NCBI RefSeq assembly: GCF_045862785.1
Contig: NZ_BQXO01000003.1
Location: 62,001 to 126,000, forward strand
DNA length: 64,000 nt
Source: Furfurilactobacillus curtus
GTDB taxonomy: Bacteria > Bacillota > Bacilli > Lactobacillales > Lactobacillaceae
Direction: 5' to 3'
The notes under the pieces were generated by a model. That model was given only the letters and a program-made list of their open reading frames with translations, did no database searches and was not told the DNA's origin. The translations under genes were made by a program, and so were the position numbers. Position 1 is the stretch's first letter. Each line of letters begins with the position of its first letter. This document shows, in pieces, positions 45,592 through 54,248 of this stretch.

Positions 45592-46740
45592 TTATGAATT
45601 GATTTTTTTGAATTGTTCATACAGTTCATCAAAGACCTTGTTAAACTGATCTGCCTCAGCCAAGGTGTTGTGTTCGTCTAAACTCACACGCACAGCACTA
45701 GTAGATAGATCGTCTGGCACATTCATGGCGCTTAACGTGCTGGATGCCAAATGCTTCTTTGAAGAGCAGGCACTGGTCGTCGAAATATAAATATCTCGAT
45801 CTTCAAACGCATGCACGATTGTTTCACCACGCACGCCAGCAATGGCAAAACACAAAATGTGGGGCGCAAAATGATCATTGTCTTTGGAGAAGACAGTTAC
45901 TTTAGAAAATGTTTGAATATGGTGCAAAATTTGCTCACGAACAGCTCGTTCACTGGCCACATTAGTTGACTCATTTTCCAACAACAAGCGTAGTGCCCGT
46001 GCCATCCCGGCAATGGCAGGTAGATTTTCTGTCCCACTGCGCAGATTACGTTCTTGACCACCACCTGTCATCAGCGGGGCTAACCGTTTACCAGCACGTG
46101 CGTAAATGAACCCAATCCCACGAGGTGCATGAAATTTATGCCCCGAAAAGGTGATAAAGTCAACGCGGTCATTGAAAATCAAGTCAGCAATGCCCTTACC
46201 GATTCCTTGGACAGCATCCACGTGATAGTGAATGGTTGGGTAATCCTTCAGTACATTTGCAATTTCTTGCAGCGGCTGAATGCTTCCGACTTCATTATTG
46301 ACAGCCATAACCGACACTAAAATCGTATCCGGTCGAATCGCTGCTTTTAAATCAGCTGCGCTAACTCGCCCCTCATCATCTACCGGTAGATAAGTAATCT
46401 CATACCCAAGTTGAGTTAACTGTTCCATCGAATTATGCACGGCTGGATGTTCTACAGAAGATGTAATAATATGCCGACCAAAGGCTCGCTTTTCCATAGC
46501 GGTTCCTTTGACCACCCAATTATCCCCCTCCGTACCACCACTAGTGAACAGAATCTCACTGAGATTAACACCTAATAGGTCCGCAATTTGTTGGCGTGAT
46601 TGTTCAAGTAGTTGATACGCTTGCTCACCAAAATTATGCAGTGAGGACGGATTTCCCCATATCGATTGGCTCACTTTCGTATATGTCGCTAAAACAGACG
46701 CATCAACTTGAGTTGTCGCGCTATTATCAAAATAAATCAT
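45592..46740 (-). CDS. Cysteine desulfurase partnered with ThiI (NifZ/IscS-like)
   Basis: A 382-residue PLP enzyme that releases sulfur from cysteine. The PLP lysine is in TFSGHKFHAPRGIGF, and the catalytic cysteine in the mobile loop STTSACSSKKH. GAAGGGA precedes the ATG at 46740. It is co-transcribed with thiI, as in the Bacillus NifZ-ThiI pair dedicated to tRNA 4-thiouridine. An extended -10 (TGC then TATACT, 46794-46802) lies about 55 bases upstream. Confidence 0.93.
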   Translation of the reverse strand: MIYFDNSATTQVDASVLATYTKVSQSIWGNPSSLHNFGEQAYQLLEQSRQQIADLLGVNLSEILFTSGGTEGDNWVVKGTAMEKRAFGRHIITSSVEHPAVHNSMEQLTQLGYEITYLPVDDEGRVSAADLKAAIRPDTILVSVMAVNNEVGSIQPLQEIANVLKDYPTIHYHVDAVQGIGKGIADLIFNDRVDFITFSGHKFHAPRGIGFIYARAGKRLAPLMTGGGQERNLRSGTENLPAIAGMARALRLLLENESTNVASERAVREQILHHIQTFSKVTVFSKDNDHFAPHILCFAIAGVRGETIVHAFEDRDIYISTTSACSSKKHLASSTLSAMNVPDDLSTSAVRVSLDEHNTLAEADQFNKVFDELYEQFKKINS

Positions 46741-46857
46741 GTTGTCCCTTCTTCGTTTAAAATTCGGTTCGACTCGGATTGAAAACTTGCAATAGTATAG
46801 CACGTTTTGTCAGAGTCACCTACTCAAACCCTGAATCCATCCATGAAGGATTACCGC

Positions 46858-46916
46858 AAAAAATCCCTCGGTACCCGTTAAGCAGTCGTCAAACCATTCA
46901 ATGGGTATCGAGGGAT
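46858..46916 (-). terminator. Intrinsic terminator after ezrA
   Basis: A 14-bp stem with one mismatch (ATCCCTCGATACCC against GGGTACCGAGGGAT), a 26-base loop and six U on the minus strand. Confidence 0.82.
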
Positions 46917-46948
46917 CGCGTTTTAAATTCTACATCAATTGTCAACCG

Positions 46949-48670
46949 TTATTTGTCTGTGCTATCAGTCGTCGTTGAGTTGCCATAATAGTTGTTCTCA
47001 ATTCGTTGGTAAGCACCTGGCTCAACAGTATCTAATGCAGAAGCCATTATTTCTAACGCATCGGCATACTTAAAGTCGTGATCAAACAATCGTTGTGCGC
47101 GTTGGCTGGCAGTTGCCATCTGTTCATTAGCGTTACGGTAGCGATTAGCATATTGCAAAAGTTGCTCAGCCAATAATGCACTATCACGCAAGTCGTGACT
47201 TTTTTCATTTAACGTACCCAAATCAGCCTGGATCATAATCAATTGCTTGGAAATTTCCTCCATATTAATTTGCGTTTGGCTCAAATCCCGCCCTAACTTA
47301 TCAACTTCATCACTGACCACATAAAAGTAATCCAAATAATCGTGGGGAAGACCCGGCAAGTTCAAGGCCTCAATTTGCCGTTTTAATGTATGCATCTGAT
47401 TATCAAACTGTTGGAAACGTTTCCGAGCGTTCTTTTCATCCTGCCCTAAATTCTTAACACCATCATTAATCGTTCGCTGTTGCGCTTCAATATCCGTCAA
47501 TATTTGCAAGTATTCTCGTTGCCGACTGACAATATTAGAATAACTGTCAGTATGTGACGTTAAAGCGTTATCCTCGTGCCGAATTTGCTCAGTCACTTGG
47601 CGCAAGCGACCTCCTAACCCTTGGGCTTCCTCGATTTCGCCCTGACTAAGAACATAACTTTGACTCAAGCGATCAAGTTCAACCTGCAGCGCATGATTTT
47701 GTCGCTCTGCATGAGTTAAAAAGTCGTGCAGTTCATTTTGCTGCGATTCAGCCGCTGGTCGAGCAGTGACTTCAGTCTCCAACACGCTATACAAATCATC
47801 AATTTGCACTTCTATATTATGATTAGCCGCGCTAACTGCTGCTAAATCAAGATTAGTTAATTGCTTAGTTGCCATTTGAATTTCGCTGCGAACACGATTG
47901 ATTTGTCCTGGTAGGTCTAAATTACCAAATACATAGTTATCGGCAGTCATTTGCTGGTAACCATCACTAATATCCATCAGTTGTTCATTGAAACCTGTTT
48001 TTAAATCCGCATATAGTGGCGGAATTGTTTCAATCAAATTCTCCAAGGCTGTGGTGCCAGAAGTTAAGGTATCTAGAACTTTTTGCGCCGCCACATGATC
48101 TCCTTGCTGGGACAAGGTGGTGAATTCATCAAATTGTGCTTCTAAGTCGGCTAAGTTCTGTTCGAGTCGATCGATACTTGGTTCAAAGCTTAAATTCTGT
48201 GATAGCAATACCTTACGTAAGTCCTGATATTTTTTTTCTAACCGAGCCACTGCCGCCCGATGTTCCCCATCAACTTTCTTTAACTCGGCTAGCCCACTAC
48301 GAACGTGATCAAAATGATCACTCGCCTCGGTTAACAATGCCTCGGCTTGGTGACGCTCCCGATTCGTCTTAACAAAATTAATTCCTCGAACATCAAATAA
48401 AACCTGATCAATCAAATGATCTAGATCGTCGAAAGTCTTTTCATTAACCTGTTGATACTCATCAACTAAGGCATTAAATGCGGTCAATGACTGTCCCGTC
48501 AGGCTCATTTGGTGACCTGCTTCAATATCTTGACCCAACGGTAACTGCTTCAGCACGTTAACCTGTTCGCGTACATTACGAATTTTACGTGTTGTAAACC
48601 GCTGAAAGATAAAGACTGATCCGTATAGAATAACTGCTAATATGATAATACCGATTAAAACTTGAACCAT
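46949..48670 (-). CDS. ezrA: Septation ring formation regulator EzrA
   Basis: A 573-residue protein with one N-terminal membrane helix (VLIGIIILAVILYGSVFIF) followed by a long cytoplasmic stretch of spectrin-like coiled coils. EzrA binds FtsZ and prevents extra Z-rings while supporting septal wall synthesis. GGCGGA lies before the ATG. An extended -10 promoter (TGC then TATACT, 48754-48762) drives it away from the divergent GAF gene. Confidence 0.94.
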   Translation of the reverse strand: MVQVLIGIIILAVILYGSVFIFQRFTTRKIRNVREQVNVLKQLPLGQDIEAGHQMSLTGQSLTAFNALVDEYQQVNEKTFDDLDHLIDQVLFDVRGINFVKTNRERHQAEALLTEASDHFDHVRSGLAELKKVDGEHRAAVARLEKKYQDLRKVLLSQNLSFEPSIDRLEQNLADLEAQFDEFTTLSQQGDHVAAQKVLDTLTSGTTALENLIETIPPLYADLKTGFNEQLMDISDGYQQMTADNYVFGNLDLPGQINRVRSEIQMATKQLTNLDLAAVSAANHNIEVQIDDLYSVLETEVTARPAAESQQNELHDFLTHAERQNHALQVELDRLSQSYVLSQGEIEEAQGLGGRLRQVTEQIRHEDNALTSHTDSYSNIVSRQREYLQILTDIEAQQRTINDGVKNLGQDEKNARKRFQQFDNQMHTLKRQIEALNLPGLPHDYLDYFYVVSDEVDKLGRDLSQTQINMEEISKQLIMIQADLGTLNEKSHDLRDSALLAEQLLQYANRYRNANEQMATASQRAQRLFDHDFKYADALEIMASALDTVEPGAYQRIENNYYGNSTTTDSTDK

Positions 48671-48753
48671 TATGTATGTCCGCCCCGTTTGTCCAATACG
48701 ATCTCATGACTTGATTTTAATAGAAAAGTCCGTAAACTCTACTACTAACGAAA

Positions 48754-48762
48754 AGTATAGCA
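48754..48762 (-). promoter_or_regulatory. Extended -10 promoter of ezrA
   Basis: TGC then TATACT on the minus strand, about 85 bases before ezrA. No good -35 is seen, as common for extended -10 promoters. Confidence 0.55.
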
Positions 48763-48834
48763 TAGCGCGTTTTTTGCTTTAGATTACGTTTCGATGACTT
48801 TACCAATCCTTTATTAAATTTCTCGGAGGTTCTT

Positions 48835-49299
48835 ATGCCAGTAACCACTTTACTTGCCCAACAACTTGATGCCCTGCTAACCGACGAACACGATAATATT
48901 GCTAACTTGGCCAATGCCTCTGCACTACTTAAGCAGATTCTCCCTGATCTAAATTGGGCCGGTTTTTACTTATATCACGCTGATGCCGATGAATTACGCC
49001 TAGGTCCGTTTCAGGGCAACGTTGCCTGTGTGCATATAAAAAATGGCCGCGGCGTGTGCGGAACTGCATTAGCGACGAAGCAATCACAACGCATAGACAA
49101 TGTTCATGAATTTGCCGACCATATCGCCTGTGATTCACAAAGTAATTCAGAACTCGTCGTGCCACTCATTAAAAATAATCAAGTGGTCGGTGTCATCGAC
49201 TTAGACTCGCCAACACTGGCTCGTTTTACTGAACAAGATCAACGAGACTTAGAGGCAGTTGCTGAAGTGATGGTGGCCCACCTTGACACAACCGTTTAA
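48835..49299 (+). CDS. msrC: Free methionine-(R)-sulfoxide reductase (GAF domain)
   Basis: A 154-residue GAF-fold enzyme that reduces free methionine-R-sulfoxide. The three family cysteines are present as Cys65, Cys75 and Cys99 (VACVHIKN, GRGVCGTA, HIACDSQSNSE), with the same 10 and 24 residue spacing as in the E. coli enzyme. TCGGAGG lies before the ATG. It is the first gene on the plus strand after ezrA. The alternative label is YtsP-like GAF protein. Confidence 0.92.
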   Translation: MPVTTLLAQQLDALLTDEHDNIANLANASALLKQILPDLNWAGFYLYHADADELRLGPFQGNVACVHIKNGRGVCGTALATKQSQRIDNVHEFADHIACDSQSNSELVVPLIKNNQVVGVIDLDSPTLARFTEQDQRDLEAVAEVMVAHLDTTV

Positions 49300-49312
49300 A
49301 CCACGGTATACT
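49283..49312 (+). promoter_or_regulatory. rpsD promoter
   Basis: TTGACA (49283-49288) and TATACT (49307-49312) are 18 bases apart. The -35 lies inside the last codons of the preceding reductase gene. Confidence 0.85.
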
Positions 49313-49318
49313 ATTTTA

Positions 49319-49498
49319 GTTGTAAAATTTGCAGCAGTAGGTGGTAAGCTCGTCAACAGCTTGGTACTGATGCGTTAAGCATGAGTTCAACTAGTACCCG
49401 GGGCTGCTCCGGTGAACCTGGTAAAAACAAGCTGCACGAATACCGAGCCTATAATTCGCATTTTTTACTCCAAACAAAATCTTTGGAGGACATTATTT
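49319..49498 (+). promoter_or_regulatory. Long structured leader of rpsD, possible S4 autoregulatory site
   Basis: About 180 untranslated bases precede rpsD. They contain nested pairings, for example GGTACT with AGTACC around a GATGC/GCAT hairpin, and GC-rich segments near 49401-49430. Firmicute rpsD mRNAs are known to carry leaders to which protein S4 binds to repress its own synthesis. I did not match it base by base to the published structure, so the class is inferred from position. Confidence 0.5.
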
Positions 49499-50107
49499 AT
49501 GTCACGTTATACAGGACCTTCCTGGAAGATTTCACGTCGTTTGGGCGTTTCTCTTTCAGGTACTGGTAAAGAACTTTCTCGTCGTCCTTATGCACCCGGT
49601 GATCACGGTCAAGGCCGTCGTGGTAAAATCTCTGAATATGGGACGCAACTACGTGAAAAGCAAAAGCTTCGCTTCACTTACGGAATGAGTGAACGTCAAT
49701 TCGCTAATCTTTTCGTTAAAGCTGGCAAAATTCGTAAAGGGACTCATGGGACGAACTTCCTGATTTTATTGGAACGTCGTCTTGATAACATGGTTTACCG
49801 TCTTGGCTTGGCCACGACTCGTCGTCAGGCTCGTCAACTTGTTAATCATGGTCATATCACTGTCGATGGTAAGCGTGTTGACATTCCTTCTTATGAAGTC
49901 AAAGTTGGCCAAGAAATCGCTGTTCGCGACAAATCCAAGAAGTTGGTTGTTATCCAAGCTGCTGTTGAAGCAGTTGTTGGTCGCCCAGCTTATGTTGAAT
50001 TTGATGCCGACAACTTAAAGGGTTCCTTGATTCGTTTACCAGAACGAGAAGATCTCGATGCTGATATCGATGAATCACTGATCGTTGAATACTACAACAA
50101 GTTGTAA
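49499..50107 (+). CDS. rpsD: 30S ribosomal protein S4
   Basis: A 202-residue primary 16S rRNA binding protein. It begins MSRYTGPSWKISRRLG and has the S4 RNA-binding domain (NMVYRLGLATTRRQARQLVNHGHI, given in part) at about 92-155. The short form lacks the N-terminal zinc cysteines. GGAGGA lies eight bases upstream of the ATG. It is a single-gene transcription unit, away from the other ribosomal operons, as usual in Bacilli. Confidence 0.98.
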   Translation: MSRYTGPSWKISRRLGVSLSGTGKELSRRPYAPGDHGQGRRGKISEYGTQLREKQKLRFTYGMSERQFANLFVKAGKIRKGTHGTNFLILLERRLDNMVYRLGLATTRRQARQLVNHGHITVDGKRVDIPSYEVKVGQEIAVRDKSKKLVVIQAAVEAVVGRPAYVEFDADNLKGSLIRLPEREDLDADIDESLIVEYYNKL

Positions 50108-50127
50108 TTTAAATACACTATTTTGCA

Positions 50128-50157
50128 GCAACCTCAATCCGTTGAGGTTGCTTTTTT
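50128..50157 (+). terminator. Intrinsic terminator after rpsD
   Basis: A 10-bp stem GCAACCTCAA/TTGAGGTTGC with a 4-base loop and six U. From here to 50429 I see nothing else that can be named. Confidence 0.92.
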
Positions 50158-50429
50158 GTTGGATGGTGTCAGTATTGGTTCCTCGTAAGCCACCTACCCC
50201 ACTATCATCAATTCACTACGTTGCCGGTTAAGATCGGTTCGCTGATATTCAAGCGCAACTAGCTGGCTTTTCGGTGAAGACGATTAGATCTGAATCTACC
50301 AACTGTAGCTCATTTCATCCGATTTGGCCCCTCACCACCCCTAGACAAATCTTAAACAACGCTGATCATTCACCAAATCACAAGCCTTTTGCTAGTATTC
50401 TGTCAGAGCTGTCATTACAATATCCATTA

Positions 50430-50443
50430 TGTAAGCGATTTCA
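50430..50443 (+). promoter_or_regulatory. Perfect cre site upstream of the aldehyde dehydrogenase gene
   Basis: TGTAAGCGATTTCA fits the CcpA consensus TGWAANCGNTNWCA at every position. It lies 29 bases before the start codon and just after an AT-rich segment (CATTAT) that may be the -10. Repression by glucose is expected. Confidence 0.8.
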
Positions 50444-50471
50444 ATCACAGGCAACCACCAGGAGGCAGATC

Positions 50472-51890
50472 ATGGCTTATCAAACCATTAATCCTTATAC
50501 AAACAAAACAATTCACACCTATGAAAATGCAACTAACGCCGATATTGAACAAGCGTTGGCAAATGCGCAAGCTCGTTACAAGCAGTGGCGTAATGATCCA
50601 GTCAGCAGTCGGACTGCGGCCCTACAAAAATTGGCCGATCTCTTTCGTGACCAAGTCGACGAACTAGCGACGGTATTAACAACCGACATGGGTAAGCTAT
50701 TCACCGAAGCTAAAGGCGAAGTACTGCTTTGTGCAGACATCGCCGAATATTACGCTAAAAACGCCGAACGGCTGCTAGCCCCTCGTCAGATCAAATCGAT
50801 TGCTGGCGAAGCGCAATTAGAAAATCATCCCCTAGGGGTTTTATTGGCCGTTGAACCATGGAATTTTCCTTATTATCAAATGATGCGAATTTTCGCTCCA
50901 AACTATGCGGTTGGCGATCCGATCGTTTATAAACATGCGGCGAACACTCCGGGTGCCGCACTAGCCTTTGAAAAAGCTGTCATTGAAGCTGGTGCGCCAG
51001 TCGATGCGCTCGCAAATTTATTTCTATCTTACGATCAGGTTGCTGATGTGATCGCCGACAAACGCATTGTTGGCGTCGCACTCACCGGATCCGAACGGGG
51101 TGGCCGTTCCGTAGCGGAAGCAGCTGGAAAAAATCTGAAGAAAAACACGATGGAATTGGGCGGCGCGGATGCGTTCGTTGTCGCTAGTGATGCTGACATG
51201 ACTCAAGTTAATGCCATCGCACCTCGCGCGCGGTTATACAATTGTGGTCAAGTCTGTACTTCTTCAAAACGCTTCATTGTGACTGAAAATCACTATGATG
51301 AATTTTTAACGTCTTTGAAGCAGGCTTTTGGCAATGCCAAGCTGGGCGATCCAATGGATCCTCAGACCACATTAGCACCAATGTCCTCTGCTCGGGCTAA
51401 AGAAAAGCTCCAGCAACAAGTCGATGCTGCCATCGATGCTGGCGCCACTCTTTACTTCCGCCATGATCCTGTTGACTCAACCGGCCAATTCTTCCTGCCA
51501 ACGATTTTAACCGATATCACCAAGGATAATCCGGCCTACTATCAAGAATTCTTCGGCCCAGTGGCAATGGTTTATAAAGTTAAAGATGACCAAGAGGCCA
51601 TTGAATTAGCTAACGACTCTGAACTTGGTCTTGGGGGGATCGTCTTTGCCGGTAATAAAGAACGTGGTGCTAAAATCGCTTCGCAGATTGAAACTGGCAT
51701 GGTCTTTGTAAACACCTTCTTCTCTACTCTGCCTGAGTTGGAATTTGGCGGTGTTAAGTTATCTGGATATGGCCGTGAAATGGGCGAAAGTGGCATTCTT
51801 AGCTTTGCAAATCAGGAGTTAGTTGTTAAACGTGATGCCCCAAATGACAATGAATTCGGTGGCCTTGTTGCCCCAGCAAAATATCTGTAG
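50472..51890 (+). CDS. gabD: NAD(P)-dependent succinate-semialdehyde dehydrogenase-like aldehyde dehydrogenase
   Basis: A 472-residue aldehyde dehydrogenase. The oxyanion Asn is in EPWNFPYYQ (Asn131), the general-base Glu in MELGGADAF (Glu228) and the catalytic Cys in YNCGQVCTSSKRF (Cys262). The sequence is closest to the succinate-semialdehyde branch, but the substrate is not proven. No GABA transaminase gene lies nearby. The start at 50472 follows GGAGG by six bases; the longer frame lacks a site and runs through the cre. Confidence 0.85.
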   Translation: MAYQTINPYTNKTIHTYENATNADIEQALANAQARYKQWRNDPVSSRTAALQKLADLFRDQVDELATVLTTDMGKLFTEAKGEVLLCADIAEYYAKNAERLLAPRQIKSIAGEAQLENHPLGVLLAVEPWNFPYYQMMRIFAPNYAVGDPIVYKHAANTPGAALAFEKAVIEAGAPVDALANLFLSYDQVADVIADKRIVGVALTGSERGGRSVAEAAGKNLKKNTMELGGADAFVVASDADMTQVNAIAPRARLYNCGQVCTSSKRFIVTENHYDEFLTSLKQAFGNAKLGDPMDPQTTLAPMSSARAKEKLQQQVDAAIDAGATLYFRHDPVDSTGQFFLPTILTDITKDNPAYYQEFFGPVAMVYKVKDDQEAIELANDSELGLGGIVFAGNKERGAKIASQIETGMVFVNTFFSTLPELEFGGVKLSGYGREMGESGILSFANQELVVKRDAPNDNEFGGLVAPAKYL

Positions 51891-51928
51891 CTAATAAGAT
51901 AACAATTTAGGTGAAACTCAAGTCTAAA

Positions 51929-51975
51929 CAAAACAGCAAAATCTCAGCTGGTAACTGGGGTTTTGTTGTTTTGCT
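51929..51975 (+). terminator. Possible terminator after gabD
   Basis: An A-rich and a T-rich segment can pair (CAAAACAGCAAAAT with GTTTTGTTGTTTTG, several G-U pairs), ending in a T-rich run. It is weaker than the others in this window. Confidence 0.45.
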
Positions 51976-52066
51976 TTATGGTCAAGTTCACGAGTTAGAT
52001 TTGCCTGAATCGCTTGAATTTATGGTATACTCACCGATGAACAACTATTTGAGGGAGGTTCGCCAT

Positions 52067-52537
52067 ATGTCTGATCAATCTGATCAAAACGTTGATCCTA
52101 ATCAACGTTTGTCCAATGCCATCTACGGCGCACCAAAAGTAAATCCTGATGAACAGCGCCACTATCTGGGGACATTTCGTGAGCGCGTGACACTTTCCAT
52201 GTCTGTTGCCGAATTAAAAAGTGGCCAGTACCTAGATGCCTTTACGACAGAGTTAGAACAACAAGATGAGCAAAACAATACGATTCTTTTAAATGGTAAT
52301 CTTGGTCAGGATACACTGGGCCCCTATATTCGCGCTGCAACGATGCATGCTGTTGCTTTTACGATTAAAAATGACCCTCAATATGGCACCGATGATGCCG
52401 ATTTAGCCCTTGTCATCACCGCAAAAGCGGCCGTCGATGTTAGTCCGATTGACGTCGCTGCTAAACACCCACAATCGCCTACCAATACAAAATCAAGTAA
52501 AAAGCCTAGCTTTTGGCAACGGTTATTTAATCAATAA
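52067..52537 (+). CDS. YueI-like protein (DUF1694)
   Basis: A 156-residue cytoplasmic protein. The conserved part (LSNAIYGAPKVNPDEQRHYLGTFRERV, given by its ends) resembles the Bacillus YueI/DUF1694 family of unknown function. A Lys/Ser-rich segment and an aromatic tail (FWQRLFNQ) end the protein. GAGGGAGG is eight bases upstream; an extended -10 TGGTATACT is at 52023-52031. It has its own terminator. No role can be assigned. Confidence 0.75.
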   Translation: MSDQSDQNVDPNQRLSNAIYGAPKVNPDEQRHYLGTFRERVTLSMSVAELKSGQYLDAFTTELEQQDEQNNTILLNGNLGQDTLGPYIRAATMHAVAFTIKNDPQYGTDDADLALVITAKAAVDVSPIDVAAKHPQSPTNTKSSKKPSFWQRLFNQ

Positions 52538-52542
52538 ATTAT

Positions 52543-52582
52543 CCCCCCAACTTAACCAGACCGGTTAAAAGGGGTTCTTTTT
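52543..52582 (+). terminator. Intrinsic terminator between the YueI-like gene and rarA
   Basis: CCCC and GGTTAA arms pair with TTAACC and GGGG across a short loop, followed by TTCTTTTT. The rarA ribosome binding site (AGGAGG) follows directly, so rarA may rely on partial read-through or on a promoter I did not find. Confidence 0.7.
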
Positions 52583-52603
52583 AACTAGGAGGTTAAATTT
52601 GCT

Positions 52604-53911
52604 ATGCAACCCCTCGCATATCGCATGCGTCCACAAAAGATTGAGGAAATTGTGGGCCAACAACACTTGGTCGGCCCTGGCAAGATTATCAATCGAATGG
52701 TCACTGCAAAAATGCTATCTTCAATGATCCTATATGGTCCTCCCGGTACTGGCAAGACGAGTATTGCCAGCGCAATCGCTGGCTCAACTAAGTATGCATT
52801 TAGAATGTTAAACGCCGCAACCGACGGTAAGAAGGAACTTCAAATTGTTGCTGAAGAAGCTAAAATGAGTGGCACCGTCGTTTTACTGCTGGATGAAATC
52901 CATCGTCTTGACAAAACAAAGCAGGACTTCCTGCTACCTTTGCTGGAAAGTGGCGCCATTATTTTGATCGGGGCAACTACTGAAAATCCCTACATCAACA
53001 TCAATCCAGCGATTCGTTCACGCACACAAATTTTTGAAGTATATCCCCTGACACCGACTGATATTAGTACAGCAATTGATCGAGCCTTGTCAGATAAAAC
53101 AAATGGTTTGGGTCAAACAAAAATCCATTTAGATGACAATGCACGCTATCATTTAGTGACTGCAACCAACGGTGATTTACGAAGCGCTTTAAATGCCTTG
53201 GAACTCGCGGTTCGCTCAACGCCGGCAGATAAGCAAGGCACGACCACAATTTCTCTAGCCGTTATTGAAGAGTGCCTCCAGAAAAAGGCGCTTTCGGCTG
53301 ATAAGGATGGTGATGCCCACTATGACGTCATCTCAGCCTTTCAAAAATCAATTCGAGGCTCAGATGTCAACGCAGCGTTGCATTACATGAGTCGTTTATT
53401 GGTGGCTGGAGATCTAATCAGTATCTGTCGACGTTTGCTAGTCATCGCCTATGAAGATATCGGATTAGCAAATCCCGCGGCTGCCGCCCGAACGGTTAGT
53501 GCAGTCACGGCTGCTCAACAACTCGGCCTACCAGAAGCCCAAATTCCATTAGCAGATGCCGTTATTGAATTGGCACTTTCGCCTAAATCTAACTCTGGCA
53601 ATTTAGCGATCACGGCTGCAATCGCAGATATAACTGCTGGCCATAGCGGAGAAATTCCTGCGCACTTAAAAGATGCTCACTACCAAGGAGCCAAAGCATT
53701 AGGCCATGGGACTAATTACCAATTTCCTCATGATTTCCCTGGGGATTGGGTCAAACAAAGTTACTTACCGGCCAACTTAGCCACAGCACAATATTATCAC
53801 CCGAAAACAAACGGACGCTTTGAAAATGCCCTTGATGAACAATATCGCCGACTAATGGCCGCTTCCGGCCACCCGTTAGCCGATGATCACTCAGATGCTA
53901 AAAAAAATTAA
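52604..53911 (+). CDS. rarA: Replication-associated recombination protein RarA (MgsA)
   Basis: A 435-residue AAA+ ATPase of the clamp-loader/WRNIP1 group that acts at stalled replication forks. Walker A GPPGTGKTS (about 46-54), Walker B LLLDEIHRL, sensor GATTENPY and the C-terminal tetramerisation domain (HLKDAHYQGAKALGHGTNY part) are present. AGGAGG precedes the ATG. In Firmicutes, 6S RNA is often encoded near rarA, as seems to be the case here. Confidence 0.94.
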   Translation: MQPLAYRMRPQKIEEIVGQQHLVGPGKIINRMVTAKMLSSMILYGPPGTGKTSIASAIAGSTKYAFRMLNAATDGKKELQIVAEEAKMSGTVVLLLDEIHRLDKTKQDFLLPLLESGAIILIGATTENPYININPAIRSRTQIFEVYPLTPTDISTAIDRALSDKTNGLGQTKIHLDDNARYHLVTATNGDLRSALNALELAVRSTPADKQGTTTISLAVIEECLQKKALSADKDGDAHYDVISAFQKSIRGSDVNAALHYMSRLLVAGDLISICRRLLVIAYEDIGLANPAAAARTVSAVTAAQQLGLPEAQIPLADAVIELALSPKSNSGNLAITAAIADITAGHSGEIPAHLKDAHYQGAKALGHGTNYQFPHDFPGDWVKQSYLPANLATAQYYHPKTNGRFENALDEQYRRLMAASGHPLADDHSDAKKN

Positions 53912-53938
53912 AGTCACCAAATTCGCCAGGGTTTTAAA

Positions 53939-53967
53939 TTGCGTCGCTATCGCTTTCATGCTATGCT
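53939..53967 (+). promoter_or_regulatory. Promoter of the 6S RNA candidate
   Basis: TTGCGT (53939-53944) and TATGCT (53962-53967) are 17 bases apart. The predicted start near 53974 falls at the base of the long rod-shaped RNA. Confidence 0.75.
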
Positions 53968-53971
53968 GATC

Positions 53972-54165
53972 TTGAAATCTAAGGTGTACGCAAGGCTCAA
54001 CTTACAGTGTTGCCTTACAGTCTTACTACTTTGGGCACGACGCTAGTAACGTTGATGATAAGCCTTTTCTCTTGGTAATCAAACGCGTTAATCGATGTGC
54101 CCACCTGCGTTGTCGCGGGCCAACTCTGAAGAGCCGATTGTCGGCACCACCAGTTTTCAACAAAG
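53972..54165 (+). ncRNA. ssrS: 6S RNA candidate (RNA polymerase regulator)
   Basis: The stretch folds into one long interrupted hairpin, as 6S RNA does. The ends pair (TTGAAATCT with AGTTTTCAA), then GGTGT with GCACC, GGCTC with GAGCC, and CAGTGTTG with CCAAC-TCTG. A large open region then follows on both sides, and beyond it GGGCAC (54033-54038) pairs with GTGCCC (54097-54102), then TAACG with CGTTA and TTGAT with ATCAA. The open centre mimics a melted promoter. A promoter lies upstream, no coding frame is present, and the site next to rarA fits. The fold was done by eye. Confidence 0.8.
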
Positions 54166-54178
54166 TGCATACTTTGTG

Positions 54179-54207
54179 GCGTCATTCTCCTAGAGAATGA
54201 CGCTTTT
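54179..54207 (+). terminator. Intrinsic terminator after the 6S RNA candidate
   Basis: A perfect 10-bp stem GCGTCATTCT/AGAATGACGC, 5-base loop, then four U. A small hairpin ACAAAGT/ACTTTGT lies just before it. TATAAT at 54215-54220, with TG one base upstream, starts the next gene. Confidence 0.8.
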
Positions 54208-54248
54208 CTATTGTTATAATGATATTAAATCTTTTTAGGAGTCAGTTT

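Noticed and set aside
49381..49569. Short frames in the rpsD leader
   Set aside because: They have no ribosome binding site, overlap the structured leader and rpsD in another frame, and resemble no protein.
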